The notes under the pieces are model-generated. The model did no database searches and was not told the DNA's origin. It saw only the letters and a program-made list of their open reading frames with translations. Shown one piece after another: positions 44,946 to 59,005 of a stretch of DNA of 64,000 nt. Within the stretch, counting starts at the first letter, position 1. The number at the start of each line of letters is the position of its first letter. The stretch lies in the NCBI GenBank assembly GCA_903813345.2, contig CAIIXF020000010.1, positions 19,667,181 through 19,731,180 of the forward strand. Reading direction: 5' to 3'. Made by a program: the position numbers and the translations under genes. The stretch is from Owenia fusiformis. Its lineage: Eukaryota > Annelida > Polychaeta > Sabellida > Oweniidae.

Positions 44946-47900
44946 TTTAGCATGATATGTACTTCTTTCTGTAACTGGAATACGATTCTAATATACAAGC
45001 AACACATACGTATTCCCGGGGAACCATAAATATTTTGTGTAGGGTGTGGACATTTTTCTTTTCATTTCTCTAAAATCAGATTATTCTCATAAAATTCATA
45101 CAAAGTTGGGCCTAAGCCTCTATTTGCGTATTCTGCATGTTAAGATATTTATAATGTAAAACTTAAGAGATAAATTCAATGTCTTCAGTTGAGAATAAGT
45201 ATAAGGTGAATGTGTGAATTCTGCTTGTTGTTGCACTATTTTTATAATAAACAAGGTTCGATACGCAACACTGAATAGACTGCAGGCATAGCTTAGTTGT
45301 AAAGAAAACAAAAGAAGTAGGGACGTGGTCATGCTTGAATACGATTTTAATTATATCGCCGTTTACATTTGTTGAAATCGGCCTGTATTAATTTCAACAG
45401 GTGATCGGTATACAAGGGCATATATTTGAGTTATTGGTTTAATGATAAGTATGACCTATGAGTGGGTAATGTTTTACAAATGCATGAAACAAATACTCCA
45501 GTGGCCTAATCTCAATTTTCCTGCATAAACTATAACATTGAAATGATGGTCATTTCCTCTCTAACTTCCGCACCGCATACGTAACTTCGTAACAATTCAA
45601 TAAGCCAAGACAGGACCGCTATAATCGCTACATGCCAGTGAATGTAGAAATAACAGTTGAGTTTCAACCAAATTCAGTCCATAAGACTAATTCAACCATG
45701 TTAAATACTTATATGAGTATGAGAATAGGAATTATTTCTATATACATGTATATGTAGTTGATGCAATCTCGAAATTCTCAATGAGAAAAAAGGGAATATG
45801 AATTTTATTCCAAAGGACAATATATTATTGACCAAGGAAAATATTATGCAAATATATTATGCCTTAAAATCTATTTGGATTTAAAATTTAAAGTTTGGTT
45901 TAAGCACGGTGACTACCCAGGCCCCGTATACTGCGAGCAAATAATGTCATTCATGCTTGACCCTAACAAGGAATAGGGTTTATTCAAATATCAAAAACTT
46001 TGTGATTGTGATTTTTTCCTGGCCAACATTGTATTATCTCATGAATAAAATGCATATTCCTTCCGTTCCATAAATAACCTTTACATACAAATCTATTATG
46101 GAATAAGAAAACATTGATTGATTACGTTTTAAGCCTCACCTGACAGTCTATTAAAATATCACAAATAACTAGTGACACTTCTTGTATAATAGTGAGTCTT
46201 CAATTACCCATGTATCTTAAATTGTATAATTTAGGTTTACTATATGATGAATTAGAGTCTACCTTTATAATAAATCATGTCGTGAATAACAGAATTTGCG
46301 TAATGGAAGGGAACAAATCAAAAGTGAGCAAAATTGTAATTACTTTATTGGAAGATACAACAAGGAATTAACGTGCAAAATGTCACCACCTGCCATTTGT
46401 GACAGATGCTGACCACTGACCCAACCACTGAACATCAAACATTAACCACCGAATACCGCCAAATAATATATTAGTGATTAAAGACGAAAAAGTAGAATAG
46501 CAGAATGTTCCCCAACTATCCCTGCTTTGGTCACATGTCGAGGAACCGACCAATCAGAATCAATCAAAGCATCGTTAATAGCACAAGAACAATGATATTG
46601 AAAAGTATCAATGTGTGATTAACAAGCAACACTTTCAGTTGGGATTATCAATAATTCTTGCCTAATCAAATAACTGATGAGCTAATAATGATGCAATGGC
46701 GGGTCCTGGGTAGATCAATATAACTAACATAATGGGTTATGTTACTGTATCGACAGTGAAGAAAATCTTATATACGTGATCAACTTTTCTGGGTCAAATT
46801 TAAAATGTGAACACTTTTTTTATCCCTTTGACTACCTAAATTAAAGTCCTTGAAAAGTGAACCTTTTCTGAGGGCTTAGTTTCCTATTCTGTTGACTTCA
46901 AAGAAAGCAGTTGTCTTTTATGTCATGCCAAACTCAACCATACATGAAATAATGAAGTCCCTGATCAAGTCAAGTCAACTTGTGAGCGTTACATTGAATA
47001 CAAAATCAGTTTTTCTATCAACTCATAATAATATATCCTAATCTGAAAAGTAGTTGCAATTCTAGAATATGGCAACTCTGCAAAGTAGCAAATCCTAACA
47101 AACTATTCCTTATTGACCTTTTGCGATCAGAATTCAAGTATGACGTAATATTAAAATGATATTAGACATGAAGGATAGACGAAATGGCTAACCATGGTAG
47201 TTTTGAGCTGAAAAATTAAAACTAAACATTGATGTCTCTAAAAGCACCCCTCCCCCTGTTTTTTACAAAATTAGGGGGCGCTTAAATGCTATCTAAATCA
47301 TGTCAGTAAGATCTTAGACTTGATATGTGCTTAGAATGAATGTTGATTTAGTCAAATCGAATACTTTTGTGAAAAATAAATCAATAAACTATAAAATAAG
47401 GGGAAGGGGGAGGCAATAGTAACAGTGTGAGATGCTTATCTTTTAGGAGACAATGGATTTAGTTGATGTAGCTCCTTAACTGTGGCATCATATGCCAATG
47501 GCCTCTCCCAACCAACCAATCACTGACTTGCATTGCATCACAACCATATACATTTTTAAAATGATTTCACAATCACTTCTCTCTAGAGCTGCTCTTGGTA
47601 ATAGCATCGGGAGCATAGCATCGTATTGCAAGCAATAATCAGTATAAATTGAAAACAGTGACATCTTTACATTAGATCATCATTAATAAAGCAGTCATGC
47701 AGTTGCAATTATAGACTGAAACAGAGACTACCAGGGATAACCTTACCCTAACATACCCATCCCCCTCCCTATTAATATGCACTTACATTATTGCTTGAAG
47801 ATCTCCTATACTTTAACCTCTTACGGAACAGTCTTTCCTCACTGCTTTTTATATTTTTGTTGAGTTTCTCCTCACTGTTCTTTAGATTTTTGAAACTGGA

Positions 47901-49289
47901 GATCCTCTGTAGCATGTCAACATGCATCTTTACTATCTTTATATCTGCACACCTGAGTTACTGATCCCAGTTGGTTTTCTTTGTATAAAATGGTTTCGGT
48001 TCTTTCAATACTTTCAGTAAATTGTTTGTTAGGAGTCAACAAATATTACATACATGCAACATCGCTTAATATTATTAATCCGAGTTTAATACGTGGTTCT
48101 ATTACTTTCACATATTTCTGTTCATCTTGTCTTTAATTCTACAAAGCTCTAGAACCTTCTTTTGCATGTTTTATTTATTGAAGTTCCTCTATCTATCTAC
48201 AGCAAGTTAAAAAGTTCTATAGTTTCTCTTATCTTAACTAGCATGACAAAATGTTTTGATTTCATGATGCCATGTATCAATTAAAGTTCCATACTATTGC
48301 AAATGTATATCATACAGCATGTCTATGGAATTGAAATAACTGCATTATTTCAAAGATCTTGCTCCTTTAACCAGTCCGCATGTATGGTCATATCTGTACT
48401 ACACTATAGTACTACACCTACATGTAGTCCATATGTACAGGTGTACAGTACAATCAAATGATGTGATTATCTCCTTCTGTAGATTTAAAATATCATTTGA
48501 AGTTAAAACTTTAACCTTTACACTTCAGTTTATCTTAACATTGCAAAATATCAAAATTCTTCACATATTTAAAATCAATTCAATGTTAGTGTACAATGTT
48601 GTGATGTTTACTGCTGTACCATATTAAATGTTTTCATATATGAATCTCAATTATATACCTGATTCAGCAAAATGTACCATACCATGAGTACATCATTAAA
48701 ATTGCACTTAAAAGCAATGTTTAGTAAACAAAACTGCATACTTTTCTTAATCATATCACATGATATTGCTGACTTTGAACTTATCTTGAAATGTTAATTT
48801 GGTCTCCTTTAAACTTCAAGATGAACTAATGCAGTTTATTATTTTCTGTCTACATGTAATTGATCTCTTTCACTTGCTATGATTGATGGCTTGGTTTTAC
48901 CAGCCTGCTTTGATAAATCAGTACAAATATAGTTTGTGGTAATCTATCTAAATCTGTGAAAATATTAATTTTATTAATAAATAAATGTCATGCAGGGCTA
49001 CAAATATGTTTTTAGTCAAATGCAATGTCACATAATATATTCAAACAATAATAAAAATCTAATATCAAATTAAACTAAAATTATTAAATGTGGTAATTGA
49101 AGTCAGAAAAGAAATTATTTAGTCCATGCCTTCAATCAGAAATTAATTGTTAATATTAGTCATATTAGAAAAATGTGCAATTTGTCAGGTTGTAAAATCT
49201 GTTGAATTAAATGTTTCTGCTACTTGGTGTAAACATCTATTCGTCTTCATATTTATAATACATTGAAGCCTTTTTATATTAAACTTTTT
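44946..49289. other. Interval without recognised gene
   Basis: AT-rich. It holds a partial GTCACCACC-family copy at 46362-46470 (GCAAAATGTCACCACCTGCC). No frame with motifs. Confidence 0.55.
46362..46470. mobile_element. Truncated GTCACCACC-family repeat
   Basis: Matches the left half of the copy at 17511 (GCAAAATGTCACCACCTGCC, then ACCACTGA words) but lacks the palindromic right end. Confidence 0.6.
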
Positions 49290-49445
49290 TTACATTTTTT
49301 GCCGAGATGAAGTGTTCAGTGTTGGTAGGTGTTCACTAGATAGAAAGTAATTTATACAGAAGTCAACATAGTGGATGTGGACGGTATCCATTAGAGACAG
49401 GTGGACAATACAGAGAGATGTTCACTAGGACAGGTTTTACTGTAC
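49290..49445. repeat. Dispersed GTGTTCACTAGA-type repeat
   Basis: Words GGTGTTCACTAGATAG, ATACAGAAGTC and CACTAGGACAGGTTTTACTG match, in reverse, the copies at 10966 and 33536. Confidence 0.5.
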
Positions 49446-49472
49446 ACTCGCTTCACAATTTTCTCAATTTCT

Positions 49473-49885
49473 TTCTATTTGGAAAGATAGATGTCTCTGA
49501 AAAGTCACCTAAACTTAAACACCCATCTTCCAATTTTTCTGTTTCAAAGATTAAGTAGAAGACATAATGATGTTTTCATTTACTCCGTTCCATACTCTTG
49601 ATAGTTCTACTTTTATTGACTTTTCACCAAATTTGTTGTTCTATTTGGAAAGATAGATGTCTATGAAAGGTCATCTAAACTTAAACACGCATCTTCCAAT
49701 TTTTCTGTTTCAAAGATTAAGTAGAAGACATAATGATGTTTTCATTTACTCCGTTCCATACTCTTGATAGTTCTACTTTTATTGACTTTTCACCAAATTT
49801 GTTGTTCTATTTGGAAAGATAGATGTCTCTGAAAGGTCATCTAAACTTAAACACCCATCTTACAATTTTTCTGTTTCAAAAGATT
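49473..49885. repeat. 166-bp tandem repeat, about 2.5 units
   Basis: TTCTATTTGGAAAGATAGAT starts at 49473, 49639 and 49805. The first two units are nearly identical; the third is partial. Confidence 0.93.
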
Positions 49886-50629
49886 TGATTTAATATCAAT
49901 CAATGATGTTTATTAAATAATCAATAAAAACTCTCTTTGGGAATTGATGTCAATTTCAACTTTCATCTATGGGAATCAATGTCATGTCATTTTAACTTAC
50001 CAGCCAACCTCCCTGTTATACTTAGGCATTAATATTGACATATTAGACCAGGGGGAATACCAATGGTTTGATATACAAATTTTCAATATGCCTAACGTTT
50101 TTGATGGCATCTTATTCATGTATGTTCAGATCATATAAGAAATGGAAATGACCCGGAAAATAAGGGTTTTAGATTACTGTTACTCTGATTTTCTATATAA
50201 GATAGGCATACTCAATCCACACATTTCCATTCTGGACTTCATTAGAGGGAAATTGAAGGATTAATTTTAACTTATTTAGCCTCTGCAGTCAATATATTCA
50301 AGATAAATTTCCGAGGATGGATTTTGATTTTTTGTGATAAGAATGAAAAAGTAACATCAAAGCAGCCACTTAAATTCTACATGCATAGTATTGGTTGAAA
50401 TGTGTTCTTCTAAAAGAAAGTCCATGGTTTAAGTAATCAGTTATCTCTTTTGAGACTATTCATATTCAACAGCGTGTCAGTTTAAGACAGTTTAGTATGC
50501 TACCCTTCTCAAAAGCTTAACTCCATCTTCAGCTTTAAAGTTTGCAAAGTAACTGGCTTATAACCTTTTTCACTGATTTGCAAACTGACATTTTGAGCAA
50601 ACAGACACACACCCTGCCTACCTTATAAA

Positions 50630-51637
50630 ATACATTCTATCTACCTTAAGAGGCACAAACAATGCATGCTATCTACCTTAAGAGGCACAAACAATGCATG
50701 CTATCTACCTTAAGAAGCACAATCAACACATGCTATCTACCTTAAGAAGCACAATCAACACATGCTATCTACCTTGAAAGGTACAATCAATACATGCTAT
50801 CTACCTTAAGAGGCACAATCAATGCATGCTATCTACCTTAAGAGACACAAACAATGCATGCAAATCTACCTTAAGAGGCACAATCAATAATGCTATCTAC
50901 CTTAAGAAGCACAATCAGTATATGCTATCTACCTTAAGAGGCACAATCAGTACATGGTATCTACCTTAAGAATAATAATCAATACATGCTATCTACCTTA
51001 AGAAGCACAATCAATACATGCTATCTACCTTGAGAAGCACAATCAATACATGCTATCTTCCTTAAGAAGCACAATCAATGCATGCTATCTACCCTAAGAG
51101 GCAAAATCAATACATGCTATCTACCTTAAGAAGCACAATCAATACATGCTATCTTCCTTAAGATGCACAATCAGTATATGCTATCTACCTAAGAGGCACA
51201 ATCAATAAATGCTATCTACCTAAAGAGGCACAATCAATACATGCTATCTACCTTAAGAAACACAATCAGTATATGCCATCTCCTTAAGATGCACAATCAA
51301 TACATGCTATCTACCTAAAGAGGCACAATCAATACATGCTATCTACCTTAAGAAACACAATCAGTATATGCCATCTCCTTAAGATGCACAATCAATACAT
51401 GCTATCTACCTAAAAGGCACAATCAATACATGCTATCTACCTTAAGAGGCACAAACAATGCATGCTATCTACCTTAAGAGGCACAAACAATGCATGCTAT
51501 CTACCTTAAGAGGCACAAACAATACATGCTATCTACCTTAAGAGGCACAAACAATACATGCTATCTACCTAAAGAGGGACAATCAATACATGCTATCTAC
51601 CTTAAGAGGCACAGTCAATACATGCTATCTACCTTAA
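50630..51637. repeat. 32-bp minisatellite, left block
   Basis: About 31 units of ATGCTATCTACCTTAAGAGG followed by CACAATCAATAC. Some units are shortened, and pairs of units repeat as blocks (51240-51400). The array continues at 53643 after a 2-kb insertion. Confidence 0.95.
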
Positions 51638-51832
51638 AGCGGAAATAATGTCAGGTATTCTAATCATCATTATATGTAGTTACAATACTACTGAATAAAA
51701 TGCTTGTTGTTGAAAATCTTGTTATGTGTTAGTTTTTGTATAATATTAAAAATAAAAATCATAAATTGACCCAGTGACCCAGTTGTCTGTTGGACGGGGC
51801 TCGCCATATTTCCCTCAGAGACCCGGATGTAG

Positions 51833-51898
51833 ACCGGAAGTGTGACGTTTCTGCGACCTGAGCCGCCATCTTGAAAGCATTCACAGCAAAGGAAAATG
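51833..51898 (+). promoter_or_regulatory. Candidate promoter: ETS and YY1 motifs before an ATG
   Basis: ACCGGAAGTG (51833, ETS type), TGTGACGTTT (51841) and GCCGCCATCTTGA (51862, a YY1 site on the other strand) lie within 65 bp upstream of the ATG at 51896. In animals ETS, YY1 and NRF1 sites cluster at transcription starts of broadly expressed genes. No expression evidence is available. Confidence 0.4.
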
Positions 51899-51967
51899 CC
51901 TATGTGTTGTGCGGTAAATTGTTCAAATATTTCCACTGATAGAGCTAGACTTTGGATAAGGACTTGA
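51896..51967 (+). pseudogene. THAP-like N-terminus, 23 codons
   Basis: ATG in a GAAAATGCC context reads MPMCCAVNCSNISTD and stops after RLWIRT. THAP zinc fingers start with M-P--C----C-N, and this agrees over the first ten residues. The rest of the C2CH finger is missing, so it is a relic or a short first exon; no convincing donor is visible. It could be chance. Confidence 0.25.
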
Positions 51968-53642
51968 TAAGAAATGCCTGAACGACAGTCGAATCCCCGA
52001 GGAATAGAACACATTTAAAACAGTGTCACTTACTATAGTTTCTGAAAAGTTTAATGCACGGCTTTTAACAATCAAAGATTCCTACTTATTATTGTCTTGT
52101 TTGTCGTCCTATAATTATCCTGGGGTTGTGTTTTTTCTCCCCAATACGGGAAAACATTTTGAATAAAGAATTTTCCAATTCCGCCATCGAATAAGTAGGG
52201 TAATCTGCAGCAGTTTCGTTTTTGCTTCAACTCTTCGCGCATGCCTAGTAGTTTGAAATAATTTACAAGTGCGCATGTGTTTTTGGAATTAAGCCAATCA
52301 AATTATTCATTCTAATGCGCATGAACTAGATTCCGAATCAAGAGGAACTGGCGCAGATTGCCTCAAATGCTGAAATCGCTCTTCAAAATTAAAGCTCTTC
52401 AAAATAGATTGGTGAATAAAAATGAATAACAACTGAAGTTAGAGTGGTTTATTTAGTTCGATGTCAGGATATTTCAAGTAAGTATTGATTATATAGACGC
52501 TACAGTGATGATGGTTCTAGACACGCGGGGCAAGTTGTTTTAGCTGATTTTCTCCTCAAACGGCGTAGATTGAACACAATTTTACTTCCGGGTTTACCCA
52601 CGACAGTTTGCTATCGGCAACAGAAATAACACTGTCGTTATCGACAATGGAATCTCACTGTCATTCGGGCAGTTGCCATACCATACATATTCTCTCACAA
52701 GAAACCAAAGAAAACGGATTCAAGGCGAGCAATCCGGTCCCAAAAAGAGAACTGAACCAGGCCATGTGCCGGTTAGGTCGACGCCATTTTGAAAAAACTT
52801 TTTGAATTGTATCGTATCGTATCGTATGTCTTTAATAGCTTTATAACTTAATACCATATTTGTGAAATAAATATAACATACTAGGTCTACGAGCCTTTAA
52901 ATTGTTTGTTGTCTACTGTAAATACAACAGAAATACACCTCCATGGTGATCGAAATGACGAACCTTGCGTCATCGATCGCGATCATTCATGACGGGGAAT
53001 ACATTATCAGTTCTGCCTTATATTTATAACAGAGTGTCAAAAATCCAATTAATATCTGCCATTCGTCATTTTATTAAATAAAAGATCCGAATATGTTTAA
53101 TCTTCAAGCAAAATGATCGAGAGATAATTGATTGTCAACATAAAATTAACGCATTTTCCTGTCATGTCGGTAACCAACGCTCACGAGTTGGTCAGTTTTT
53201 GGTTTTGATTGGCACTTTGGGAGTTAATTCTATGAATTGTAAGTATTGATGTGAACATGGTCATGTTTTTCTCGAACAGGTGATATCATATTATAGTATG
53301 TCAATATGCCAAATACATCGTCAAAATCTTCAAATTGCTCCATTTTCTTGTTAAGAAGTTCGTAATATTTTTCAATGTGGCCGCCCCGCTACAATTGCGC
53401 ATGCGCATTTTTCGGGCCAATCAAAATTCTGGAATTTGTCGAGTCGTAGTGACGCCGCTCATGAATATTCATAGGTAGGTTATGGCGACCTCCATAATCC
53501 AGGTGAAGATCCAATACCTCAAAATTAATTCCAATATATCTGCCGATGCATTAGAAGATCGTCGCTCATACCCGGGTCATGTTTTTGATTATAGACTTAT
53601 TATTCTGATGAATCATAGTTTTTACTTGAGGTTATTATCCCT

Positions 53643-53790
53643 TTAAGAAGCACAATCAGCATATGCTATCTACCTAAGAAGCACAATCAATACATGCTAT
53701 CTACCTAAAGAGGCACAATCAATACATGCTATCTACCTTAAGAGGCATAATCAATACATGCTATCTACCTTAAGAGGTACAATCAAACCC
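53643..53790. repeat. 32-bp minisatellite, right block
   Basis: Four to five more units of the same repeat, starting TTAAGAAGCACAATC, directly after the insertion. Confidence 0.93.
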
Positions 53791-56700
53791 GCATAAACAA
53801 GTACTGTATACCAAAGCTCTTTGCTTATAAACACCTATTACAAAACAGTTGATGAACTCAAGTGATATAATAAGTTATATAAGTGGTTCAGGCTTCAGTG
53901 AGATACTTCCAGGTATGATAATCACAAAATCATGAAAATAACAATATTTTGACTCATTTCCATCATTCCTTATTAGAATTGGTTAAGATGAGGTTTCTGC
54001 ACCCTCAGCACCCAGTTAAGAAATGAGCTAAAGATCATACGGAAAAAATGTACAATTGTGTATATAGTTTGCATTTGGACTTAACATGCTCAGCACACAT
54101 TCTTAAATCGACATTAATGCAGATATATTACTGACATACTAATTGATAACTAAGGATAAGTTACAATGCTTAAAGGACCTTGTTAGTGAAAAATTGGGAA
54201 ATTCACAAAATCAAAATCAGATGGGGGAGGTAAAGTTTTACCATCATTGATAAAGGCATGAAGAATAGACCCTAACAAGGTAAAATCTCATACAGTCTGT
54301 CTCATTACATTCCAAGTAATAGGAAATTACCCCACTTTTATTTACCAGATAATAAAAATATTGTCATTTATTTGTCTATGTATCCTTTCTAATACAGTCA
54401 AACCTCTCTAGTCCGAACACCTAGCAATATGGTCCTATTTTCATGTCACCAGCACCAGCAGAAGTGGTGAAGATATTGTACTAGATAACAGCAACACCAA
54501 AGCATAGCAAATCCCATCGAACAGCCATGGCTGCCATTTTTATAAATTGTTCAACTACTTTTTCAGTTATAGCAATTTTTTTCAGAATGGCCACATACAA
54601 GCCAAAGAGTTGTGAGTGTCCTTTTTTAGATTTAAAACATATTGCTAACAGTTTTATTACAGTACTTAAATTACTGTAAAATCGGTGCCAAAATAGCTGT
54701 CATTTTTAAACGTTTAATCTACCACTTGTTTAATCTACCACTGACTTCCACTTTAAAAAAACTTAAAATATAAATACCTGCCAATCTGAACACTTTTAGC
54801 CAGTCCTGGTAAGCATTCAGATAGACAGGTTTAACAGTATTTTGATTTTTCTACTTAAAAGAGAGCTTAATCTACATAATGTATTAGACTCTGATACCTA
54901 GGGAACTATTTCTCTTATTGGGAGATACATGACACAGATCAGAATATCATGAGACTCTGTTACAGGAATACAGTCTCATGCCAACCCAAAGGAATGACTA
55001 AAATTGAGGTGATCCTCCCAAATTGAGTATTTTTTCATGATTCCACTTAGAACTGTATTTGCAATTTAGTGATTGACTGGTATGGGTGATATATTACTAT
55101 ATTGACAGATATAACATTTCAGTATCTATCTAGCTTTGTAGCAGAGTATAGAGACCAAGTTGACTTACATAACATAATAAACAGTCTCTTGCAGCATTTA
55201 ACCTTTACCATGCTGCCCTTATTTTGGCCATTTTATCCTATGCATCTGACATATTTTTTATGAAAAAATGGTATACTATGGACTGAGTAATTAATAGAGA
55301 GGTTTTGCACAACGTTTTTAGCCCCAAAGTATTTAAATCTGTAATGCTTTCACGAGATATATGCGTAGTAGTTCAATTAGAATGAAATGTGGTATGGATA
55401 CATTTTAGCTATAACCCGTTGTGAGAAACCTCTCTAATACCTGAATAACTACTGAATGAATCTGGATAAAATTTTCACAATAGGGAGATTCACTCTCTGC
55501 TATTATATCATGAAAATATATCATAAATAAACACAAATGTACATACAAGGGTTTCATTAGCAGCAGGTAACAGGCAATTTTCACCAGTTGTTTTTACAAA
55601 ATTGCCTATTGTTTTTATGAATATTTATTGTATAAATAGATTTTAATACGTAACCTGTTGTGAGAAATTCTAGTGAAACTCCTGACATATAAACAATAAA
55701 CAATAAATGCTGTGAATACTCATCTTGAATCCACCACTACGTCCTTAGAAGTCAAAACCTTGGGTCAGAATCCAAATCTGACTTAGCAGCGATCTAATTT
55801 CAACTTTTCAGCTCAGAAAAAATTACATGTTCAATTTAAGATGTCTATAACTCTGTTAAATTGGCAAATTTTTAAAAAGATGTCTATATAATCATAATTA
55901 AGTCATCATATAGTGGCCTCATGGTCATGGACAGATTCGTGACTGGGAATCTCATTGGCCCACAGATATACTGGCACCAAAAAGTCTCTGCAGTCATGGT
56001 CAGCAGGAGCATGCTTTAAGACAAGCTCAACATTATATAAAAAAAAATATTCTATATGTTCTTGAAATTTTTATCATCAAATTACCCTCATTCACATGAT
56101 AACTTTAAGCTTTATGTTTCTAAAAACCAAGAATTCAAGAACTGCATTTAGATGGCTAGAATTTATTGGTTCTATTCATAGGAATTAGAATGATCACCAA
56201 GGAAGGCAATATATAATATAGATTTCCCATGATAACAAAAACAGAACAAAAATAATCTGTTAATGGCTAATTTGGTAAAAATCATAGCCCTGTTTCAAGG
56301 AATTATATGCCACTTCCATTTTATAGAGAACACCTAACTTACAATGTAAGTCCCCAATGAATATCACAGCCAAAGAGATAGCCACCTACTCTATGTGTTT
56401 TTAAAGCAATTTACCCGAGGCCCTAGATCTGAATTCTCTGTTTAGCAGGATTATTCTTTTTGAAAATAGCCTCGTGACTAGGTTTTTTATTTTCTATTTT
56501 ACCCTAAAACAACAAAAATATTTACCAAACTGAAAAAATCCTCATAAAAATGTAAGAATAAGATTTTGAGTGACTAGAAATGTACTGCTAAACAGATGTA
56601 ATACTTGTAAGGGCCTAACTGGGCTTGTTTATTGGGTGAGGAAATATGCACTGACATTTTTATTGTTTGTTTCATTCAATGACTGCCATATTGGCATTAT

Positions 56701-58019
56701 TAGCATTACATGGGGATGAAGTGTTTCTTCATAGGGACAGGAACATTTTGGCTATAAGCTTTGCCTAGTAATTACACAACAGACGGATGAAGTTTTAAAT
56801 TTGGATAAATTGCTTCAAAGGACCTCACTTTTTATGGTAAATTGGATTTTGACTATTTATTTAGTCCTAGCACCAGTACATCACATTCTTTTGCCAATAT
56901 CTCCCCAGTACCCTTGCTGTAACTGTTACATCTTACTCATAGCCTAATACCAGTGTCAAGTCACTCTCAGATTGGCTATAACACTGACTCTGTTTCACTC
57001 ATATTTAGATAGTTTATATTGTTCTTCAATCCAACCTTTTATAGACAGATATAAGTGAGGTATCTGTACTGAATTTCGCAGAATATAAAAATGTGAAAAA
57101 TGAAAGAGGCATTTTGACTCGGTATGTTTCAAAAAAATGAAAACCATGCAAAAGAAGCCAGAGGCAAACTTGATATACTGGTACTCTAATATCATACTTT
57201 ACCATCCAAGTGATGAAACTTTTAAAAAATCCATCCACTTCGAAAAACTCTGGGGAGATAAATTACTTGATATAAATAAAGAATTCAACTCAACCTCTTA
57301 TCTATAGTATCAAATACAGGTATTGAACATGCTTTTAACATTCCTTGATCAAATGTCGCAGACTGCTTCTTTCAATCTTAAATACTTTTAAATATTTTCA
57401 TAACACAGGCAAAAGATATCAATTGCGTGGTAAAGCCTAATTATGCACCCAGAATTTATAACAACTCAAATCAAAGCAACTCACTTAAAGCTTGATAAGG
57501 TCTTACAAAGTGTGGATACTAAAGAACCAATAAAATGAACTTCTATTACCACCTAGATCATTCATCAAAGCACATAATATGCAAGTACTGCAATTAAAGG
57601 GAGTACTGGAGTAAAAGCATCAAATATGACTTATTTACTTACTTTATTCGTTCATGATTGCATCCATTGTTCTCTTAACAAGATAAGAAGATTACCTTAA
57701 CTCTAAATATGTTACATAATTTAATAGTCCAGAATTTTTATTTTTGTCTTCTTGGATGCGATTCTATTTTTATTACAAATAGCAGCTGAATATGGGGACA
57801 ACTAAATAAATTGGACAGACATGATTTAATATTTAGTTCTGATTCAATATGATAAAATTAAATTAAATTTTTTATGGCATAAGTTTATCAAATGTAGAAT
57901 AACACGACAACTTTTCGTTAATGAGACTCAACTTAAGACCAGTTTAGTTCATTATGTACATCCATGATTCGCTACTTTTTCAAATAAAATGAACACAAAA
58001 GATTCCACGGATAAAAATG
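53791..58019. other. Interval without recognised gene
   Basis: Besides the 54474 repeat it holds a small inverted pair, AATAGAGAGGTTTTGCACAACG at 55290 (22 bp) against CGTTGTGAGAAACCTCTCTA at 55419, probably a foldback relic. No supported exon. Confidence 0.5.
54474..54740. repeat. Second copy of the CATCGAACAG repeat end
   Basis: ACAGCAACACCAAAGCATAG and ATCCCATCGAACAGCCATGG match the left end of the palindrome-rich region at 1443. It is followed by a decayed part with AACTACTTTTTCAGTTATAG and ATTACTGTAAAATCGG. Confidence 0.7.
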
Positions 58020-58225
58020 CAGTGATCTCCCCAGCATTAAAGCAAGTGAGCGCAGCGCCCACCTGAGATTTTGAAAATAGGCTTGCACCCACCTGAAAAT
58101 CCATTTGCACCCACTTGAAAATGAGAAACATCATGAAAAATTGGCTTATTTTGACCAATTTTGGTCTGAATTGTGAAAATGAGAATTTTGCACCCACCTG
58201 AGAAAATATCCTGGAGAGATCACTG
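58020..58225. mobile_element. 206-bp MITE with CAGTGATCTC ends
   Basis: CAGTGATCTCCCCAG at the left and the complement of CAGTGATCTCTCCAG at the right. AAATG flanks both sides (58015-58019 and 58226-58230). Inside, CACCCACCTGA recurs four times. No coding capacity. Confidence 0.85.
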
Positions 58226-58806
58226 AAATGACTTACACATTTTATATATTTACACAAACTAATTGAATCCCTTGCATAATTGATCCAATATGAGTTGGAA
58301 ATGTTTACTTAATTGCAAAAAATTGAGAGAAAAGTATAAACTAGTATTGGAGATCATGACTGGGTAAAGCTTAATAAAAATACTGTACTCCCAGTATTCT
58401 TTGTGTGAGGGGTATTTGTGAAATTTCTTATCTGGGACACCATTGCATTTCGTGTTTTGTAAAATGTTTGTCAAGTGTTTTAGGCGATAAATGGGATACT
58501 AAGTAACATTGTCTATTACAGTGGCATATTAGATCAAATCAAGATAACATAGCGAAATTGTGTTTTCTCAAAATTCGCGAAATTAAAACTTGCAAAATTA
58601 AATGGGAGTACAGTATATCTATAACTATGAAAGAATAGAGTTATATGGTGGGCCATAAAAATTGGGACACTTTATATCATTCTAAACTATGTATCATATA
58701 CCAAAAATGGGTAATTTAATAAACTTTAATAATACATGATATTTTGTGACTAATCTTCAATTACACTGTCACATATAGAAATTGATTTTAAATCTAACTA
58801 GTCTTA

Positions 58807-59005
58807 AGTCAGATTTGAATTTCTGAGAATTTGTAGATGGTTTTAAAAAAAATTGGTCAATTTGAAACAAGTTGAAAAATACCTTTTTTGACCCTGAGAA
58901 GGTCATTGAAGGTGAAATCTCAAATCTAAAGTCAGATCTGAATTTCTGATATTTTGTTGATGATTTTGAAAAGAAATTGGTAAATTTGAAGCAAGTTGAA
59001 GTTAT
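58807..59005. repeat. 123-bp tandem duplication
   Basis: AGTCAGATTTGAATTTCTGA at 58807 returns as AGTCAGATCTGAATTTCTGA at 58930, followed by similar TTGAAACAAGTTGAA words. Coincidentally the same period as the TRPM exon repeat, but unrelated in sequence. A GTTACAGATGCC / ACCACCCACC stretch after it recalls the GTCACCACC family. Confidence 0.85.

Larger units (their letters stand above)
51634..53646. mobile_element. 2-kb insertion in the minisatellite, TTAA-flanked
   Basis: TTAA at 51634-51637 and 53643-53646 closes the minisatellite on both sides. The ends AGCGGAAATAAT (left) and AGGGATAATAA (right, complemented) are weakly similar, so a TTAA-targeting element is likely. The inside is richer in CpG than its surroundings, with GCGCATG words at 52236, 52272, 52316 and 53397. 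No transposase was found; a THAP-like start (51896) and a 65-codon frame at 52608-52805 ending RRHFEKTF are the only coding hints. Confidence 0.6.
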
